From: Ramlibacter sp.
GTDB taxonomy: Bacteria; Pseudomonadota; Gammaproteobacteria; Burkholderiales; Burkholderiaceae_C
Length of the DNA: 64,000 bases
Direction of reading: 5' to 3'
Assembly (NCBI GenBank): GCA_019635415.1
Contig: JAHBZN010000001.1
Location: 1,054,001 to 1,118,000, forward strand
The number at the start of each line of letters is the position of its first letter. Positions within the stretch are counted from its first letter, which is position 1. The translations under genes and the position numbers were made by a program. The notes beneath the pieces are model-generated. The model saw only the letters and a program-made list of their open reading frames with translations, was not told the DNA's origin and ran no database searches. Shown here in pieces: positions 52,341 to 61,933 of the stretch.

Positions 52341-54146
52341 CTACGCCGCCGAGCGGATGGGCGAGGCGAGGTCGTCCAGCGGTGCGGCCAGCTCGCGTTG
52401 CCAGAACCGCCCCTGCGTGCAGGCAGGCGCAAAGCCCAGCCGGGGGTAGAGGTCGGCCACGACGCCGTTGCGCGGTGTGGGGAGGTACTCACCGCGCAGA
52501 ACGGTGGCCCCTTGTTCGCGGGCCAAGGCTGCAAGCCCACCCAGAATGAACTGTTCGGCCGAGCGCGCGAACACGCGGCAACTCATGAGCCAGCTGTCGA
52601 TGGTCAATGCATCCCCTTCGCGCACCACCACGAGGGAGGCGACCAGCCCGTGGTCGCCAAACCGGTCCTTGAGCTGAAAGGTGAGAAGCTGGCGGCCGGC
52701 CTGTCCCAGCGCGCCTGCCAGTTGCACCTGTGAATAGCGCCGCGTGGTCAGGTTGAACTGGTTGGTCTTGAGCTCCATCTGCGCCAGCCGCGGCAGATCG
52801 GTGGTTTGCGCAAGGGCCAGCTGCCCGACCATGTCGAGATCGGCCAGGTAGGACGCAAGGTCGCCTGCCGTGGACTGCGCGGCGCGCGCTTCGCGGCGCG
52901 CAGCGTAGGCTGCCGTGCGTTGCAGGTCGGCGGCGGTATGGCCCTGCGAGTCGAACCAGTGCCCGGCTTCCAGCCGGTCGATGAAGCGGGCCGGGTCCGT
53001 GCCCAGGTCCACCACCGTGACCTCGGGCAGCAGCCGCTGCACCAGGGCGCGCTCGGCGGGGTTGTCGTCCACGAAGACCATGGCATCGAGCCCGAGGTTG
53101 AGTTCGGCCGCGATCTGGCGCAGGCCCGTGGCCTTGTCGTCCCAGCTGCAGACGAAGGCGGCCAAGTCGTCGCGGCGCAGCACGCTGAAGCGGTGGTCGA
53201 ATCCGCTGGCCGCCAGTTCGGGTGCGTTCTTGCTGCACACGGCCAGCATGACGCCTCGCTGGCCCAGTTGGGCAATGTAGTGTTGCCATGCGGCAAAGGC
53301 CTCGCCCCGGGCGCCGTGGTCCGGGCCCAGCGCAATCCCCTCCAGGCCATCGTCACCAATGGTCCCGCCCCAGAGGGTGTCGTCCAGGTCCAGCACCAGC
53401 AGTTTCTTGGCGCGGCCGGTCGCGGCGCGCCAGGCGCCGCGAAACCAGGGCAGGTAGTCGGGCAGGAATCTGGGATCGAAGCCGATTTTTCCGGCGTAGT
53501 GGAACCGCGCTGGCGACCAGGCCGCGAGCCCCACCTGAGCCGCCAGCCGGTCGGCCTCCAGCCAGCAGACCCGCCCCGCGCCAGCTTCCAGCAGGGCGCG
53601 GTTGAGCGCATCAATGCGGCTGCAGAGGCCGGCTGCGCTGCGGCGTTCCGCGATGCCCTGCCATTGCAGCGGTGGCGGCACCAGGGTGTGCTGGATGAGG
53701 GTGCAGCCCCGTGCTTCCAGGGCGGCCCACAGATGCTCGAAGCGGCTCACCTGCTGCTGGATGTCTGCATCGACCGCTGCGGCGGGCGTATCGGGTGGCA
53801 AGGGCTGCACCGTCTCGCGCCAGTCGGGGGCCAGCACCACCAGGTCGGGACCAAACGCGTGCAGGGCAGAGGCCGGGTTCAGGCATTCCTGCTGCATCAC
53901 GCCGAAGGGGGCCACATGCAGCAGGGGCACATCGCCTTCCTGTGCCATGGCGCAGGCGATGGCCCGGGCCAGCAGGTCGCACGTGAAGTCGCCAGCCACG
54001 GCAACCCGCACAACGCCCGCGCCGCTGCCCGCCGCTTCCTGCGCAAAGCGCTGCAGGGCCTCGGCGCAGGCAAACAGGTCAGCAGGCGTCCATGGGGGTT
54101 GCGACAGGCGCGCGCGCAGCGCGCCGGGAAGCTCACTGGCGGCCAT
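52341..54146 (-). CDS. FkbH-type HAD-IIIC protein (glyceryl-ACP-forming family)
   Basis: 601 residues. HAD motifs: I, LLVLDLDDTLWGGTIGDDG (about residue 250); II, AVCSKN; III, MVFVDDNPAERALV. The C-terminal part has a GNAT-like segment (SCRVFARSAEQFILGGLAALAREQGATVLRGEYLPTPRN), as in FkbH proteins. The N-terminal 240 residues are an SGNH-like region. The family forms a glyceryl thioester on an acyl carrier protein from a glycolytic intermediate. The carrier-protein gene overlaps its start by 14 bp, which supports this. Confidence 0.88.
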   Translation of the reverse strand: MAASELPGALRARLSQPPWTPADLFACAEALQRFAQEAAGSGAGVVRVAVAGDFTCDLLARAIACAMAQEGDVPLLHVAPFGVMQQECLNPASALHAFGPDLVVLAPDWRETVQPLPPDTPAAAVDADIQQQVSRFEHLWAALEARGCTLIQHTLVPPPLQWQGIAERRSAAGLCSRIDALNRALLEAGAGRVCWLEADRLAAQVGLAAWSPARFHYAGKIGFDPRFLPDYLPWFRGAWRAATGRAKKLLVLDLDDTLWGGTIGDDGLEGIALGPDHGARGEAFAAWQHYIAQLGQRGVMLAVCSKNAPELAASGFDHRFSVLRRDDLAAFVCSWDDKATGLRQIAAELNLGLDAMVFVDDNPAERALVQRLLPEVTVVDLGTDPARFIDRLEAGHWFDSQGHTAADLQRTAAYAARREARAAQSTAGDLASYLADLDMVGQLALAQTTDLPRLAQMELKTNQFNLTTRRYSQVQLAGALGQAGRQLLTFQLKDRFGDHGLVASLVVVREGDALTIDSWLMSCRVFARSAEQFILGGLAALAREQGATVLRGEYLPTPRNGVVADLYPRLGFAPACTQGRFWQRELAAPLDDLASPIRSAA

Positions 54147-54360
54147 GTCGGGCCAGCACCCCCCGGACACCCGGGATCGAGGTGAGCTGTTCAATATCGT
54201 GGTTGTCCAGCGTGATGCCGTAGGTGATCTCGATCATGCTGGCCAGCAGGATGGTCTTCAGGCTGTCCCAGGCCGGGACAGTCTCTGTACCATCGTCTTC
54301 CCGAAGGTCCGCGGGTTGAATTTGCAGGACCGATGCCACCAGGGCCAGTACGTCTGACAT
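54133..54360 (-). CDS. Acyl carrier protein
   Basis: 75 residues. The phosphopantetheine Ser sits in PAWDSLKTILL, replacing the usual DSL motif neatly. Acidic throughout, with the four-helix ACP pattern. Overlaps the FkbH gene, its likely partner: FkbH would load a glyceryl unit on this carrier for transfer to the glycan. Confidence 0.92.
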   Translation of the reverse strand: MSDVLALVASVLQIQPADLREDDGTETVPAWDSLKTILLASMIEITYGITLDNHDIEQLTSIPGVRGVLARHGRQ

Positions 54361-54399
54361 GTGTTCTCATCCACCAAAAACCACAGGGGATTCTGCCTC

Positions 54400-55158
54400 A
54401 TGCTGCCCGTGAGTCCTGATCTGGACTGGCTCAAGAAGAGCCTTACCGCCACCCTGGATGCACCCGAGCCCGATGCCCAGGCGGGTGGTGCGCGCTATCT
54501 CGTTGACTTTCTGGGTCACTACGTGAACGGCAGCGCGGTCACCATGGTGCCGATGGCGCGCATGGAGCAGCTCCAGGCCTGCATTGAGGACGTGCTGCGG
54601 CGCGGCGTGCCCGGTGACCTGATGGAGTGTGGCGTGTGGCGTGGTGGCCTGCCCATCTTCATGCGCGCGGTGCTGAAGACCCACGGCGTTACCGACCGCT
54701 GCGTGTGGGCGGCCGATTCGTTCGAGGGCTTGCCCGAACCCGACGCGAAGCGATTCCCCAAGGAGGCCAAGGCCCACCACGGGGCCCTGATGCGCGACGG
54801 CTTCAGACACTTCGCGGCGGGGCTTGACGTGGTCAGGGCGAACTTTGAACGCTATGGCCTGCTGGACGGGCAGGTGCGCTTCCTGCCGGGCTGGTTCAAG
54901 GACACCCTGCCCGATGCGCCCATCGAACAGCTGGCGGTTCTCCGGCTGGATGGCGACTACCACGAGTCCACGCGTGACTGCCTGGTGCATCTGTACGACA
55001 GGCTCTCGGTCGGGGGCTATCTGATCGTTGACGACTATGGTGAGGACGAATGGACCGATTGCCGCGCGGCCGTGGACGCTTTCAGGGCCGGGCGCGGCAT
55101 CGACGAGCCGATGGTGCAGGTGGACCGCCGCTGCTGGTATTGGCGGCGCGCGCGCTAG
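54400..55158 (+). CDS. TylF/MycF-family O-methyltransferase
   Basis: 252 residues. Family blocks: GDLMECGVWRGGLPIFMRAVL (SAM site), VWAADSFEGLPEPD, LPGWFKDTLPDAPIEQLAVLRLDGDYHESTRDCLVHLYDRLSVGGYLIVDDYGE. The Asp residues of RLDGD and IVDDYGE bind the metal. TylF enzymes methylate sugar hydroxyls in antibiotics and surface polysaccharides. The start at 54400 has AGGGGA 9 nt upstream; a GTG at 54361 would abut the divergent ACP start and is less likely. Confidence 0.88.
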   Translation: MLPVSPDLDWLKKSLTATLDAPEPDAQAGGARYLVDFLGHYVNGSAVTMVPMARMEQLQACIEDVLRRGVPGDLMECGVWRGGLPIFMRAVLKTHGVTDRCVWAADSFEGLPEPDAKRFPKEAKAHHGALMRDGFRHFAAGLDVVRANFERYGLLDGQVRFLPGWFKDTLPDAPIEQLAVLRLDGDYHESTRDCLVHLYDRLSVGGYLIVDDYGEDEWTDCRAAVDAFRAGRGIDEPMVQVDRRCWYWRRAR

Positions 55159-55168
55159 CAGGGGCGCT

Positions 55169-56137
55169 CTACCAGCTGGTGTCGAGCGGGATATAGCGCG
55201 CCATGTAGTCGTAGAACGTCCAGTGCTGCGTGTACCACTGGTAGGTCATGTCGGGCGCGCAAAAGCGCAACCCCAGCCGGTCCGTGACCATCGGATGAAT
55301 CGGCATCTGCAGTTCGCCCATGCCGGGCGGCTCTACCGCGGCAAGGCAAGTCTCCATCCTGCCGGCCTGCCCGCCCAGGTAGGGACGGGCCACGGCGGCG
55401 ACACGCCGCGCCAGTTCGCTGACCGCCCCGCCGGACATGTGCCCGCTGGTCCAGAACAGGTGCTGGTCGCGGAAATTCGCCTCGACGAAGTCGGCGAGCT
55501 GGACGTCGCACTGGGCGTCGTAGCGGTGCATGCGGTCGATGTCGCGCTGCAGGCGGACCTCCAGGGCCGGCATTTTCTGCAGGGACAGGTCAAGGTAGGC
55601 CGCCACGGCGAGCGGGCCGCTGAGCCCCGTGGCCCTGATCTGCAAGCCGATCATGTCGCCCAGGGGGTAGCGCCCCCAGGGGTAAGCCGGGTCCACGGCG
55701 CCGCGCGGTTCCGGGCATTCGAAGGGCCACAGGCTTGTCATCACGAAGCTGGGGTACGTGACCACCGGGCAGTGCGCCGGCAGCCGGGCCCGGACCGCCA
55801 ATGCCGCGGGATTGGCGGCGTACTCCTCGAACTGCCACAGCACCAGCGCCACATTCTCGAAACAGTGGTCAGGAGGCACGGGGGCCTTCTGTTCGCCCGG
55901 GAGCGCGTGGTTGGGGGCATAGACGAAACGGTAGTCGTCGTTCAGGTCGTCCAGCGCGGCCAGCATTTGCGCCAGGAAAGGAGCCTGGCAGTTGCCGTAG
56001 ACCAGGACGTTTCGCGGTTGCGCCGTCCGGCCCCCGTACATCAGAACCTGCGACAACGGATGCTCCCCCGGCGGGCAAACCGAATGCTGCGCAATGAGGC
56101 GATCGGCCACAATGCGGGGCTGGATGAAGGGTGGCAA
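55169..56137 (-). CDS. WcbI-family polysaccharide biosynthesis protein (putative acyltransferase)
   Basis: Up to 322 residues. It has the WcbI signature GNCQ in RNVLVYGNCQAPFLAQ, ALVLWQFEEYAA, YPSFVMTSLWPFECPEP and a C-terminal TYQWYTQHWTFYDYMARYIP. WcbI proteins are linked to capsule production in Burkholderia and are thought to transfer acyl groups. The start is uncertain: 56137 overlaps the divergent methyltransferase gene, while ATG 56041 begins just before the GNCQ strand and may be the real one. Confidence 0.78.
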   Translation of the reverse strand: MPPFIQPRIVADRLIAQHSVCPPGEHPLSQVLMYGGRTAQPRNVLVYGNCQAPFLAQMLAALDDLNDDYRFVYAPNHALPGEQKAPVPPDHCFENVALVLWQFEEYAANPAALAVRARLPAHCPVVTYPSFVMTSLWPFECPEPRGAVDPAYPWGRYPLGDMIGLQIRATGLSGPLAVAAYLDLSLQKMPALEVRLQRDIDRMHRYDAQCDVQLADFVEANFRDQHLFWTSGHMSGGAVSELARRVAAVARPYLGGQAGRMETCLAAVEPPGMGELQMPIHPMVTDRLGLRFCAPDMTYQWYTQHWTFYDYMARYIPLDTSW

Positions 56138-56810
56138 ACCGGTGACATTTGAGCGGTATTACGACAGTGAGTGGCTTGAGCGTGGAGCATACTTTGTTCA
56201 CCACCGGCGCCGCTTTGTGCAGACCTGGAACGCCGTCGCCGGGCTCGGGCTTGGCGGCGGGCGGGTGCTGGACGCCGGTGGGGTGGGGCCGGTGGCCGCC
56301 TGCCTGGCCCGAAGCGGCTGGGAGGCCCACGGGACCGATGTCGACCTGCGGGGCCCGTTGCCGTTCCCGGACCACTGCTTTCACCTGAGCCTGTGCACCG
56401 AGGTCATCGAGCACATCAAGGACGTTGACAGCCACGAAGTGAAGGACCTGGAGGCCTTCAATTACTCAGGCGTCAGGAACATGTTGCGCGAGCTGCGGCG
56501 CACGCTGCGGCCTGATGGCCTGCTGCTGGTGACCACGCCCAACGCGTCGTCGCTGCACATGCTGGGCAAATGGATCCATGGCGAGTTGTTGCTGGCCGAT
56601 CCCCATCACGTTCGTGAGTTCACGCCTGCGGAGCTGGGTCGCGTGGCGCAGGACTGCGGCCTCAGGCCGGTGTGGTCCCGGACCATCGACAGCTGGGATC
56701 AGGGGCGCAGCGAGGCCCTGGACCGCGTCGCCGGACTGTTGCAAGGCATGCCGTCGCTCCCGGAGATCGACCGGGGTGACAACATCCTCGCGCTGTTTGC
56801 GCCTGCCTGA
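56124..56810 (+). CDS. Class I SAM-dependent methyltransferase (Methyltransf_11-like)
   Basis: About 228 residues from ATG 56124; starts at 56094 and 56112 are also open. The nucleotide loop is RVLDAGGVGPVAACLARSGWEAHGTDVDLRG. Later blocks are SLCTEVIEHIKDVD, MLRELRRTLRPDGLLLVTTPNASSL and HHVREFTPAELGRVAQDCGL, typical of methyltransferases in O-antigen and capsule loci. It probably modifies a glycan or lipid headgroup. It converges on a binding-protein gene 12 nt away. Confidence 0.82.
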   Translation: MKGGKPVTFERYYDSEWLERGAYFVHHRRRFVQTWNAVAGLGLGGGRVLDAGGVGPVAACLARSGWEAHGTDVDLRGPLPFPDHCFHLSLCTEVIEHIKDVDSHEVKDLEAFNYSGVRNMLRELRRTLRPDGLLLVTTPNASSLHMLGKWIHGELLLADPHHVREFTPAELGRVAQDCGLRPVWSRTIDSWDQGRSEALDRVAGLLQGMPSLPEIDRGDNILALFAPA

Positions 56811-56822
56811 GATGTGCGGTGG

Positions 56823-57974
56823 CTAGCGGATGATCTTGCCGTCAGGGGTGATCGAAATCAAGTCGATCGCCCGCACCGAGTCGCGCACGCCGGCTCGCAG
56901 GTTGATGCGGAATCCGCCGATGTCGTAGTCGGTCATGCTGGCCATGGTGGCCTGCAGCTTGGCCTTGTCGAAATTCTTGCCGGCGCGGCGCACGGCCTCG
57001 TTCAGGGTCTTGGCGGCAATGAAGCCCTCGAGGCTTTCATAGGACGGGGCCTGCTCGGAGTTGTCGATGGCCGCGAGGTATTCCTTGACGATCGGGGTGG
57101 CCGAACTGCGTGGCGATGGCACGACCTGTGACACCACCACACCGCCGATGTCCTTGCCCAGCGCGGTGAAAAGCGGGTCAATGCCCACCACCGAGAAGTT
57201 CATGAACGAGCCCGCGTAGCCGGCCTTGCGCATCTTGCGGATGAAGGCGGCCGTGGAATGGAACAGCGAGACCTGGATGATGGCCTGCGGCTCCGCCTTG
57301 AACAGGGTGGCCACGGCGGCGTCCACCTTGTCGCTGTTGACGGGCACAAAGGCGGAGGCCGCCAGCGGGGGGAGCTTGAGGTCAGCGATGGCCTTGTTGA
57401 TCGACGCGAGGCCGGCACGCCCCATGGCGTCGTCCTCGGCGAACACGGCAATCCGGTTCTGGCCCAGCGTGGCGCAATGCCGCACCATCTTGAAAGCCTC
57501 GTCGGCCATGCTGGGCCGCACATGGAACACGCCGGTGTGGGCGGTGTCGCGCAGGGCGTCGGACGCGGCGAACGGGGCAAAGAACAGCGCGTTCTCGGCC
57601 TTGGCCACGGCGGCGCCGGCATCGGCGCTGGCCGTGCCGACAAAGCCGAACAGCAGATCGGCGCCATCGGCCAGCATCGCCTTGGCGTTGGCACTGGCCT
57701 TGGCGGGGTCGTAGCCGTCGTCCAGCTGGCGCAGCTCGAACGTCCAGCCGGGATTGTTCTTGCGTTCGTTGAACGCGTCGACATAGAGCTTGGCGCCCGC
57801 TGCGAAGGCGAGGCCGATTTCGGCGGCGGCACCGGTCAGCGGCACCGATTGGCCCAGCACGATTTTGCGCGGGCCACCCTTGGCTTGCGCCCAGGCCGGG
57901 CTACCAGAGAGACCCCACAGGCCCAGGCTCATGGCCGCTGCGGACCCCAACAACGATCTGCGCTTGGTGTTCAT
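56823..57974 (-). CDS. ABC transporter substrate-binding protein, branched-chain amino-acid (LivK/Peripla_BP_6) type
   Basis: 383 residues. A signal peptide with twin-arginine-like start (NTKRRSLLGSAAAMSLGLWGLSGSPAWAQ) precedes a type I periplasmic binding domain: IVLGQSVPLTGAAAEIGLAFAAGAKLYVDAFNERKNNPGWTFELRQLDDGYDP and VFAEDDAMGRAG. The start at 57974 is used because the in-frame upstream region has no signal. No permease or ATPase gene is near, so it may be an orphan. Ligand unknown. Confidence 0.88.
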   Translation of the reverse strand: MNTKRRSLLGSAAAMSLGLWGLSGSPAWAQAKGGPRKIVLGQSVPLTGAAAEIGLAFAAGAKLYVDAFNERKNNPGWTFELRQLDDGYDPAKASANAKAMLADGADLLFGFVGTASADAGAAVAKAENALFFAPFAASDALRDTAHTGVFHVRPSMADEAFKMVRHCATLGQNRIAVFAEDDAMGRAGLASINKAIADLKLPPLAASAFVPVNSDKVDAAVATLFKAEPQAIIQVSLFHSTAAFIRKMRKAGYAGSFMNFSVVGIDPLFTALGKDIGGVVVSQVVPSPRSSATPIVKEYLAAIDNSEQAPSYESLEGFIAAKTLNEAVRRAGKNFDKAKLQATMASMTDYDIGGFRINLRAGVRDSVRAIDLISITPDGKIIR

Positions 57975-58079
57975 GGTTGAACTCCTTGTAGTTATCAAAA
58001 GCCATGCAAACTTGATGCCAGGAAAGATACTCCAGTGGCAAAAGTAGGGCAATAGTTCATGCTGGCCGATATCGGAAAC

Positions 58080-58102
58080 GGCCATGCTCTTTTTGCATGG
58101 CC
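58080..58102 (-). terminator. Hairpin downstream of trmB
   Basis: GGCCATGC (58080-58087) pairs with GCATGGCC (58095-58102) around a T-rich loop, 8 nt past the trmB stop on the minus strand. No long U-run follows, so termination is probably partial. Confidence 0.5.
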
Positions 58103-58110
58103 GAGGCAGT

Positions 58111-58806
58111 TCAGCGCCTCGTGAACACCAGGTCCCACACGCCGTGCCCAAGCTTGAGGCCTCGGTTCTCGAATTTGGTCAGGGGCCGGTAGTCCGGCTT
58201 GGGGGCAAAGTCCGCCGCCGTGTTGCGCAGGAGCGGTTCGGCGCCCAGAACCTGCAGCATTTGCTGCGCGTAGGGCTCCCAATCGGTGGCGCAGTGCAGG
58301 TAGCCGCCCGGCCGCAGGCGTTGGGCCAGCCGGTTGACCAGCGGGGGCTGGATCAGCCGCCGCTTGTTGTGCTTTTTCTTGTGCCAAGGATCGGGGAAGA
58401 AGACATGCACACCGTCCAGGCTGTCTGCCGGCAGCATGTGGTCGATGACCTCCACCGCGTCGTGCGCAAGGATGCGCACATGGGTGAGTTCGCGCTCGCC
58501 CAGGCGTTTGAGCAAGGCTCCCACCCCGGGCTCGTGCACTTCACAGCACAGAAAATTCGTGGCGGGCAGCAGCCCTGCGATGTGGGCGGTGGCCTCGCCC
58601 ATGCCAAAGCCGATCTCGAGCACCGTCGGGGCGCTGCGGCCAAACACCGCTGCGTAGTCGAGCAGGCGATCCTGGTAGGGCAGGATGAAACGGGGGCCTA
58701 GGGCTTCGAAGGCCTTGGCCTGGGCCAGCGTGGTGCGGCCGGCGCGGCGCACGAAGCTGCGGATGGTCCGGGGATGTGGGACCGCGGTGACAGGAGGTTC
58801 GCTCAT
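58111..58806 (-). CDS. trmB: tRNA (guanine-N7-)-methyltransferase
   Basis: Makes m7G46 in the variable loop of tRNAs. 231 residues, normal size. Motifs: [15 protein letters not shown] (SAM site), [21 protein letters not shown] (family hallmark), [18 protein letters not shown], and the C-terminal [17 protein letters not shown]. No oddities. Confidence 0.97.
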   Translation of the reverse strand: MSEPPVTAVPHPRTIRSFVRRAGRTTLAQAKAFEALGPRFILPYQDRLLDYAAVFGRSAPTVLEIGFGMGEATAHIAGLLPATNFLCCEVHEPGVGALLKRLGERELTHVRILAHDAVEVIDHMLPADSLDGVHVFFPDPWHKKKHNKRRLIQPPLVNRLAQRLRPGGYLHCATDWEPYAQQMLQVLGAEPLLRNTAADFAPKPDYRPLTKFENRGLKLGHGVWDLVFTRR

Positions 58807-58831
58807 GGCGCTATTGTCCGCGACGGCGCCG

Positions 58832-61800
58832 CTAGAAGCCGGTGGCGGTCACGCCACAGGTCACGACGAAGGTGGCCGTGGACCCCGAGGGGAAGGTGGC
58901 GATCTGCACCCCCGTGGTCAGGCTGCCAAAGGGCATCGAGGGCGCCGGGCAGACGGCGCCCCCCGCGGCCGCGCAGGTCACGCTGGTGCAGTTCAGTCCG
59001 GTGCCCGGGCTGTCGGTGAGCGTCATGTTGGCTGCGCTGTCAGGGCCCAGGTTGCTCACCGTCACCGTGTAGCTGGTGGTGCTGCCCGAGGCCACCGTGC
59101 CGGTGCCGTTGGTCTTGGTGATCTGCACATTGGCGGTGGAGCAGGTCACGGTGGTGACGGCGGTGGCCGTGTTGTCCGCGGTGAGGGTTTCACCCGTCGC
59201 GACCGAGATGGCCACGCTGTTGGTCTGGGGCACGGCACCCGTGCAGGCCTGGGTGAGCGTGGCAGTCCCCGTGATCGAGGGGAAGCTGGTGGCCGCCGCA
59301 ATGGGGTAAGCACTGGCGTTGGCCAGGGCGCAGACCATGGGGCCGGTGCCGCTGCAGGTCCAGCCCGTGCCGGTGAAGACCGCCCCCACGGTGACGCCGG
59401 CGGGCAGCGTGTCGGTCACGGTGACCGGATTGGACCCGAGGGTGGCCGGCACATTGGCGGTGGTGACGTCGGTGGCCTGGTTCACGCTGTAGGTCAGGCT
59501 GCCGATGGCCCGGCCGTTGTTGCGCGGGGTGATGGTGTAGCTGATCGTGCGCCCGGGTGTGGCCGAGGCCGGGGCGGTCTTGGTGATGCTGAAGTCTGGC
59601 AGCAGTTGCACGTCCTCGGTGGTGGGGCCGCCGGCCAGTCCGCTGAAGTTGCTGCCCTGGACGCTGCTGGTCGCGCCGGTGGCGTAGGTCGTGTTGGCGC
59701 TGTAGTTGGTGCCCGAGCGGTTGGCGTTGGCCTGGCTGGCCGGCGTCACCATGCGGACCGCGGTGCTGCTGCGGGTGGGGTCCAGGAAGATCACGCCGGC
59801 AGGGTTGTGGTACGTCCCGACGGTCGCGGTGTCGGGGATGGTGGCCACGAAGCTGACCGTGATGCTGCCGTTCTGGGGCAGGTAGAAGCTGCCGAAGTTC
59901 GGGCCGTTGCTGCCCGTGGTCGGCGTGACCCCGGGCGCCGAGCCGGCGGCGCGCAGCGAGACGGCGGTGACCGAATTGGCCGTGGCCACCGTGCTGACCG
60001 GCAGCGCGCCGGGTGTGCCCGCGGAGGTGGTTTCGGCACCGGCCGCCGCCGAATTGGCGGCTGGCGGCGGAGCCGGGCTGTAGGTGAAGGTGGGCGCCGG
60101 CGTGCTGGCATAGGCCCAGCCGGGGGGCAGGGTGGCATCGAGCAGGAACACGTTGGAGGCCGCGCCACCGCTGTTGCTCAGGTTGATGCTGTAAAGCGCG
60201 GTGGCCCCCGTGGCCGCGGTGATGGTGGGCGTCAGCGTGCTCTTGCTGACATTGATGACCGGCAGGCAGGCATAGCTGCTTTGCACGCCGGTGGCGGACC
60301 CGCCACTGGTGGAGCTCACACCGTTGCTGCCCGCCGTCGAGTTCCAGGCCTTGGGGCTGCCGTTGCCACCGGTGCCACCACAGCAGGCATCCAGGCCGTT
60401 GAGTCCGGCCGTCACGTCGATGGTGGCGCCGGAAAAGTTGGTGAGCACATAGCCGCCACCCGCGCCACCGCCCGGACCGTGGTTGAAGTAGTCCGAGCTG
60501 CCGCCGTAGCCGCCACGTGCGCGGATGGTCAGGCCCGCGCCGGTACCGCTGCCCGCCGTCACCATCACCGAGCCGCCCGCGCCGCCGCCGCCGGCTGAGT
60601 CGGTGTTGCTGGTGGGCGATTTGTTGTGGGCGTTGTAGCCGCTGGCGTCGATCACACCGGCGGTGGCGCTCAGGGAGCCGGTGCGCACCAGCACGACGCC
60701 CCCGCCGCTGGCCCCGGACGAGGCGATCGGGCCGCCCGCGCCGTTGGCCACGGTCGAGGTGGTGGGGGGCCAGGTGGTCACGCTGTTGGCGGGCGTGGCG
60801 CCATTGTTGGCGGTGCCGGCGCCACCGCCGCCACCCATGACCAGGCGCGTGGCGCCGTTGGTCACGGCATTGCCGCCCAGGCCGCCGGCCTCGTTGCCGG
60901 TGTTGCCGCCCAGGGGCTGGTTGAGCGAGCCGCCCGAGCCGTTGCTGTTCCAGGTATTGCCGCCCCGGCCACCGGCGCCGCCATTGCCGCCGCCGCCGCC
61001 GCCGGAGTTGTACTGGTTGCCGCTGGCCACCGGCTCCCCGTCGTTGCCCCCGCCGGCGGCGTTGCTGCGTGCCCCGCGGCCCGCGGCACCCGCGGCATAC
61101 CCCTGGCCGAGCAGGGTGTAGTAGTTGACGGGCGTGGCCGTGCCGTCGAACACCACGAACGGCGTGCCCTCGATCCCTTCGCCCTTGGGGGCGCCGTTCA
61201 TGTTGGCCACGGTGGTGGTGAAGTTGTAGTCGGTGTCGGTGTAGGTGCCCCCGGCGCGATTGCCCGTGCCATGGAAGCCCGCGCCGCCGCGAAAGCCCGA
61301 GCCCGCCGCCGTGATGGTGCCGTTGAGGGTCAGCGCGCCGGCCACGTCCAGGGCCACCACGCCCCCGGTGCCCACCCCGGTGGTGGTGTTGATCGTCCAG
61401 CGGTCGGCGCTGACGGTGCCGCTGATGGTGGCGGCGGAGTATTGCGGCACCCAGACCACCTGCCAGTTGCGCACGTTGCTGGTGTTCATGCTCTGCGCGT
61501 AGGAGTGGCTCAGCGGACGGTTGAGCGACAGTGTGGTTCCGCTGATCGCCACGATCTGGGCGTACTCGTACTGGCCGGCGTTGGCGGGGCTGGAGGAGTC
61601 CTGCATCTGGATCACCAGGATCAGGTCGCCCACCCGCAAGGCGCGTGTGTTGGTGCGCTGGCCCGAGGCCGAGGCCACGCTGATGGAAGTGGCGCCGGCC
61701 GAGGGGCTGCCGCTGCCGCCATGGTAGGCGTTGATCACGCCGCTGGCCGTGACCGGGCCGTCCCAGCCGGGCAGGGCACAGGTCTGGGCCCAAGCCGCCC

Positions 61801-61888
61801 CGATCAGGGCGACCAGCGCGAACAGGGCCAGCGCACGCCCGCAGCGGGCGAGCCGCAGGCAGCGGGTCAGGAAGAGGCCGAACGACAT
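58832..61888 (-). CDS. Large exported Gly-rich protein with DUF11-type repeats
   Basis: 1018 residues. Signal peptide ([18 protein letters not shown]), then an N-terminal beta region (residues about 35-240), a very Gly-rich middle (about 250-550; runs such as [17 protein letters not shown]), then DUF11-type beta-sandwich repeats with the NxGPDSA hallmark ([23 protein letters not shown]) and paired cysteines. It ends in the middle of such a repeat (TCGVTATGF) with no membrane anchor, so it is either released or truncated. The start at 61888 is chosen because it begins a clean signal peptide; GTG 61915 is also open. Confidence 0.82.
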   Translation of the reverse strand: MSFGLFLTRCLRLARCGRALALFALVALIGAAWAQTCALPGWDGPVTASGVINAYHGGSGSPSAGATSISVASASGQRTNTRALRVGDLILVIQMQDSSSPANAGQYEYAQIVAISGTTLSLNRPLSHSYAQSMNTSNVRNWQVVWVPQYSAATISGTVSADRWTINTTTGVGTGGVVALDVAGALTLNGTITAAGSGFRGGAGFHGTGNRAGGTYTDTDYNFTTTVANMNGAPKGEGIEGTPFVVFDGTATPVNYYTLLGQGYAAGAAGRGARSNAAGGGNDGEPVASGNQYNSGGGGGGNGGAGGRGGNTWNSNGSGGSLNQPLGGNTGNEAGGLGGNAVTNGATRLVMGGGGGAGTANNGATPANSVTTWPPTTSTVANGAGGPIASSGASGGGVVLVRTGSLSATAGVIDASGYNAHNKSPTSNTDSAGGGGAGGSVMVTAGSGTGAGLTIRARGGYGGSSDYFNHGPGGGAGGGYVLTNFSGATIDVTAGLNGLDACCGGTGGNGSPKAWNSTAGSNGVSSTSGGSATGVQSSYACLPVINVSKSTLTPTITAATGATALYSINLSNSGGAASNVFLLDATLPPGWAYASTPAPTFTYSPAPPPAANSAAAGAETTSAGTPGALPVSTVATANSVTAVSLRAAGSAPGVTPTTGSNGPNFGSFYLPQNGSITVSFVATIPDTATVGTYHNPAGVIFLDPTRSSTAVRMVTPASQANANRSGTNYSANTTYATGATSSVQGSNFSGLAGGPTTEDVQLLPDFSITKTAPASATPGRTISYTITPRNNGRAIGSLTYSVNQATDVTTANVPATLGSNPVTVTDTLPAGVTVGAVFTGTGWTCSGTGPMVCALANASAYPIAAATSFPSITGTATLTQACTGAVPQTNSVAISVATGETLTADNTATAVTTVTCSTANVQITKTNGTGTVASGSTTSYTVTVSNLGPDSAANMTLTDSPGTGLNCTSVTCAAAGGAVCPAPSMPFGSLTTGVQIATFPSGSTATFVVTCGVTATGF

Positions 61889-61933
61889 GGTTGTTTCAGC
61901 CCAGTTTAACGCCACGGTCCCTGGGGCGCGGCC

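Noticed and set aside
59190..61793. 867-residue second minus-strand frame inside the DUF11 gene
   Set aside because: Arg/Gln/His-rich shadow frame of the Gly-rich gene, which itself has a signal peptide and DUF11 motifs.
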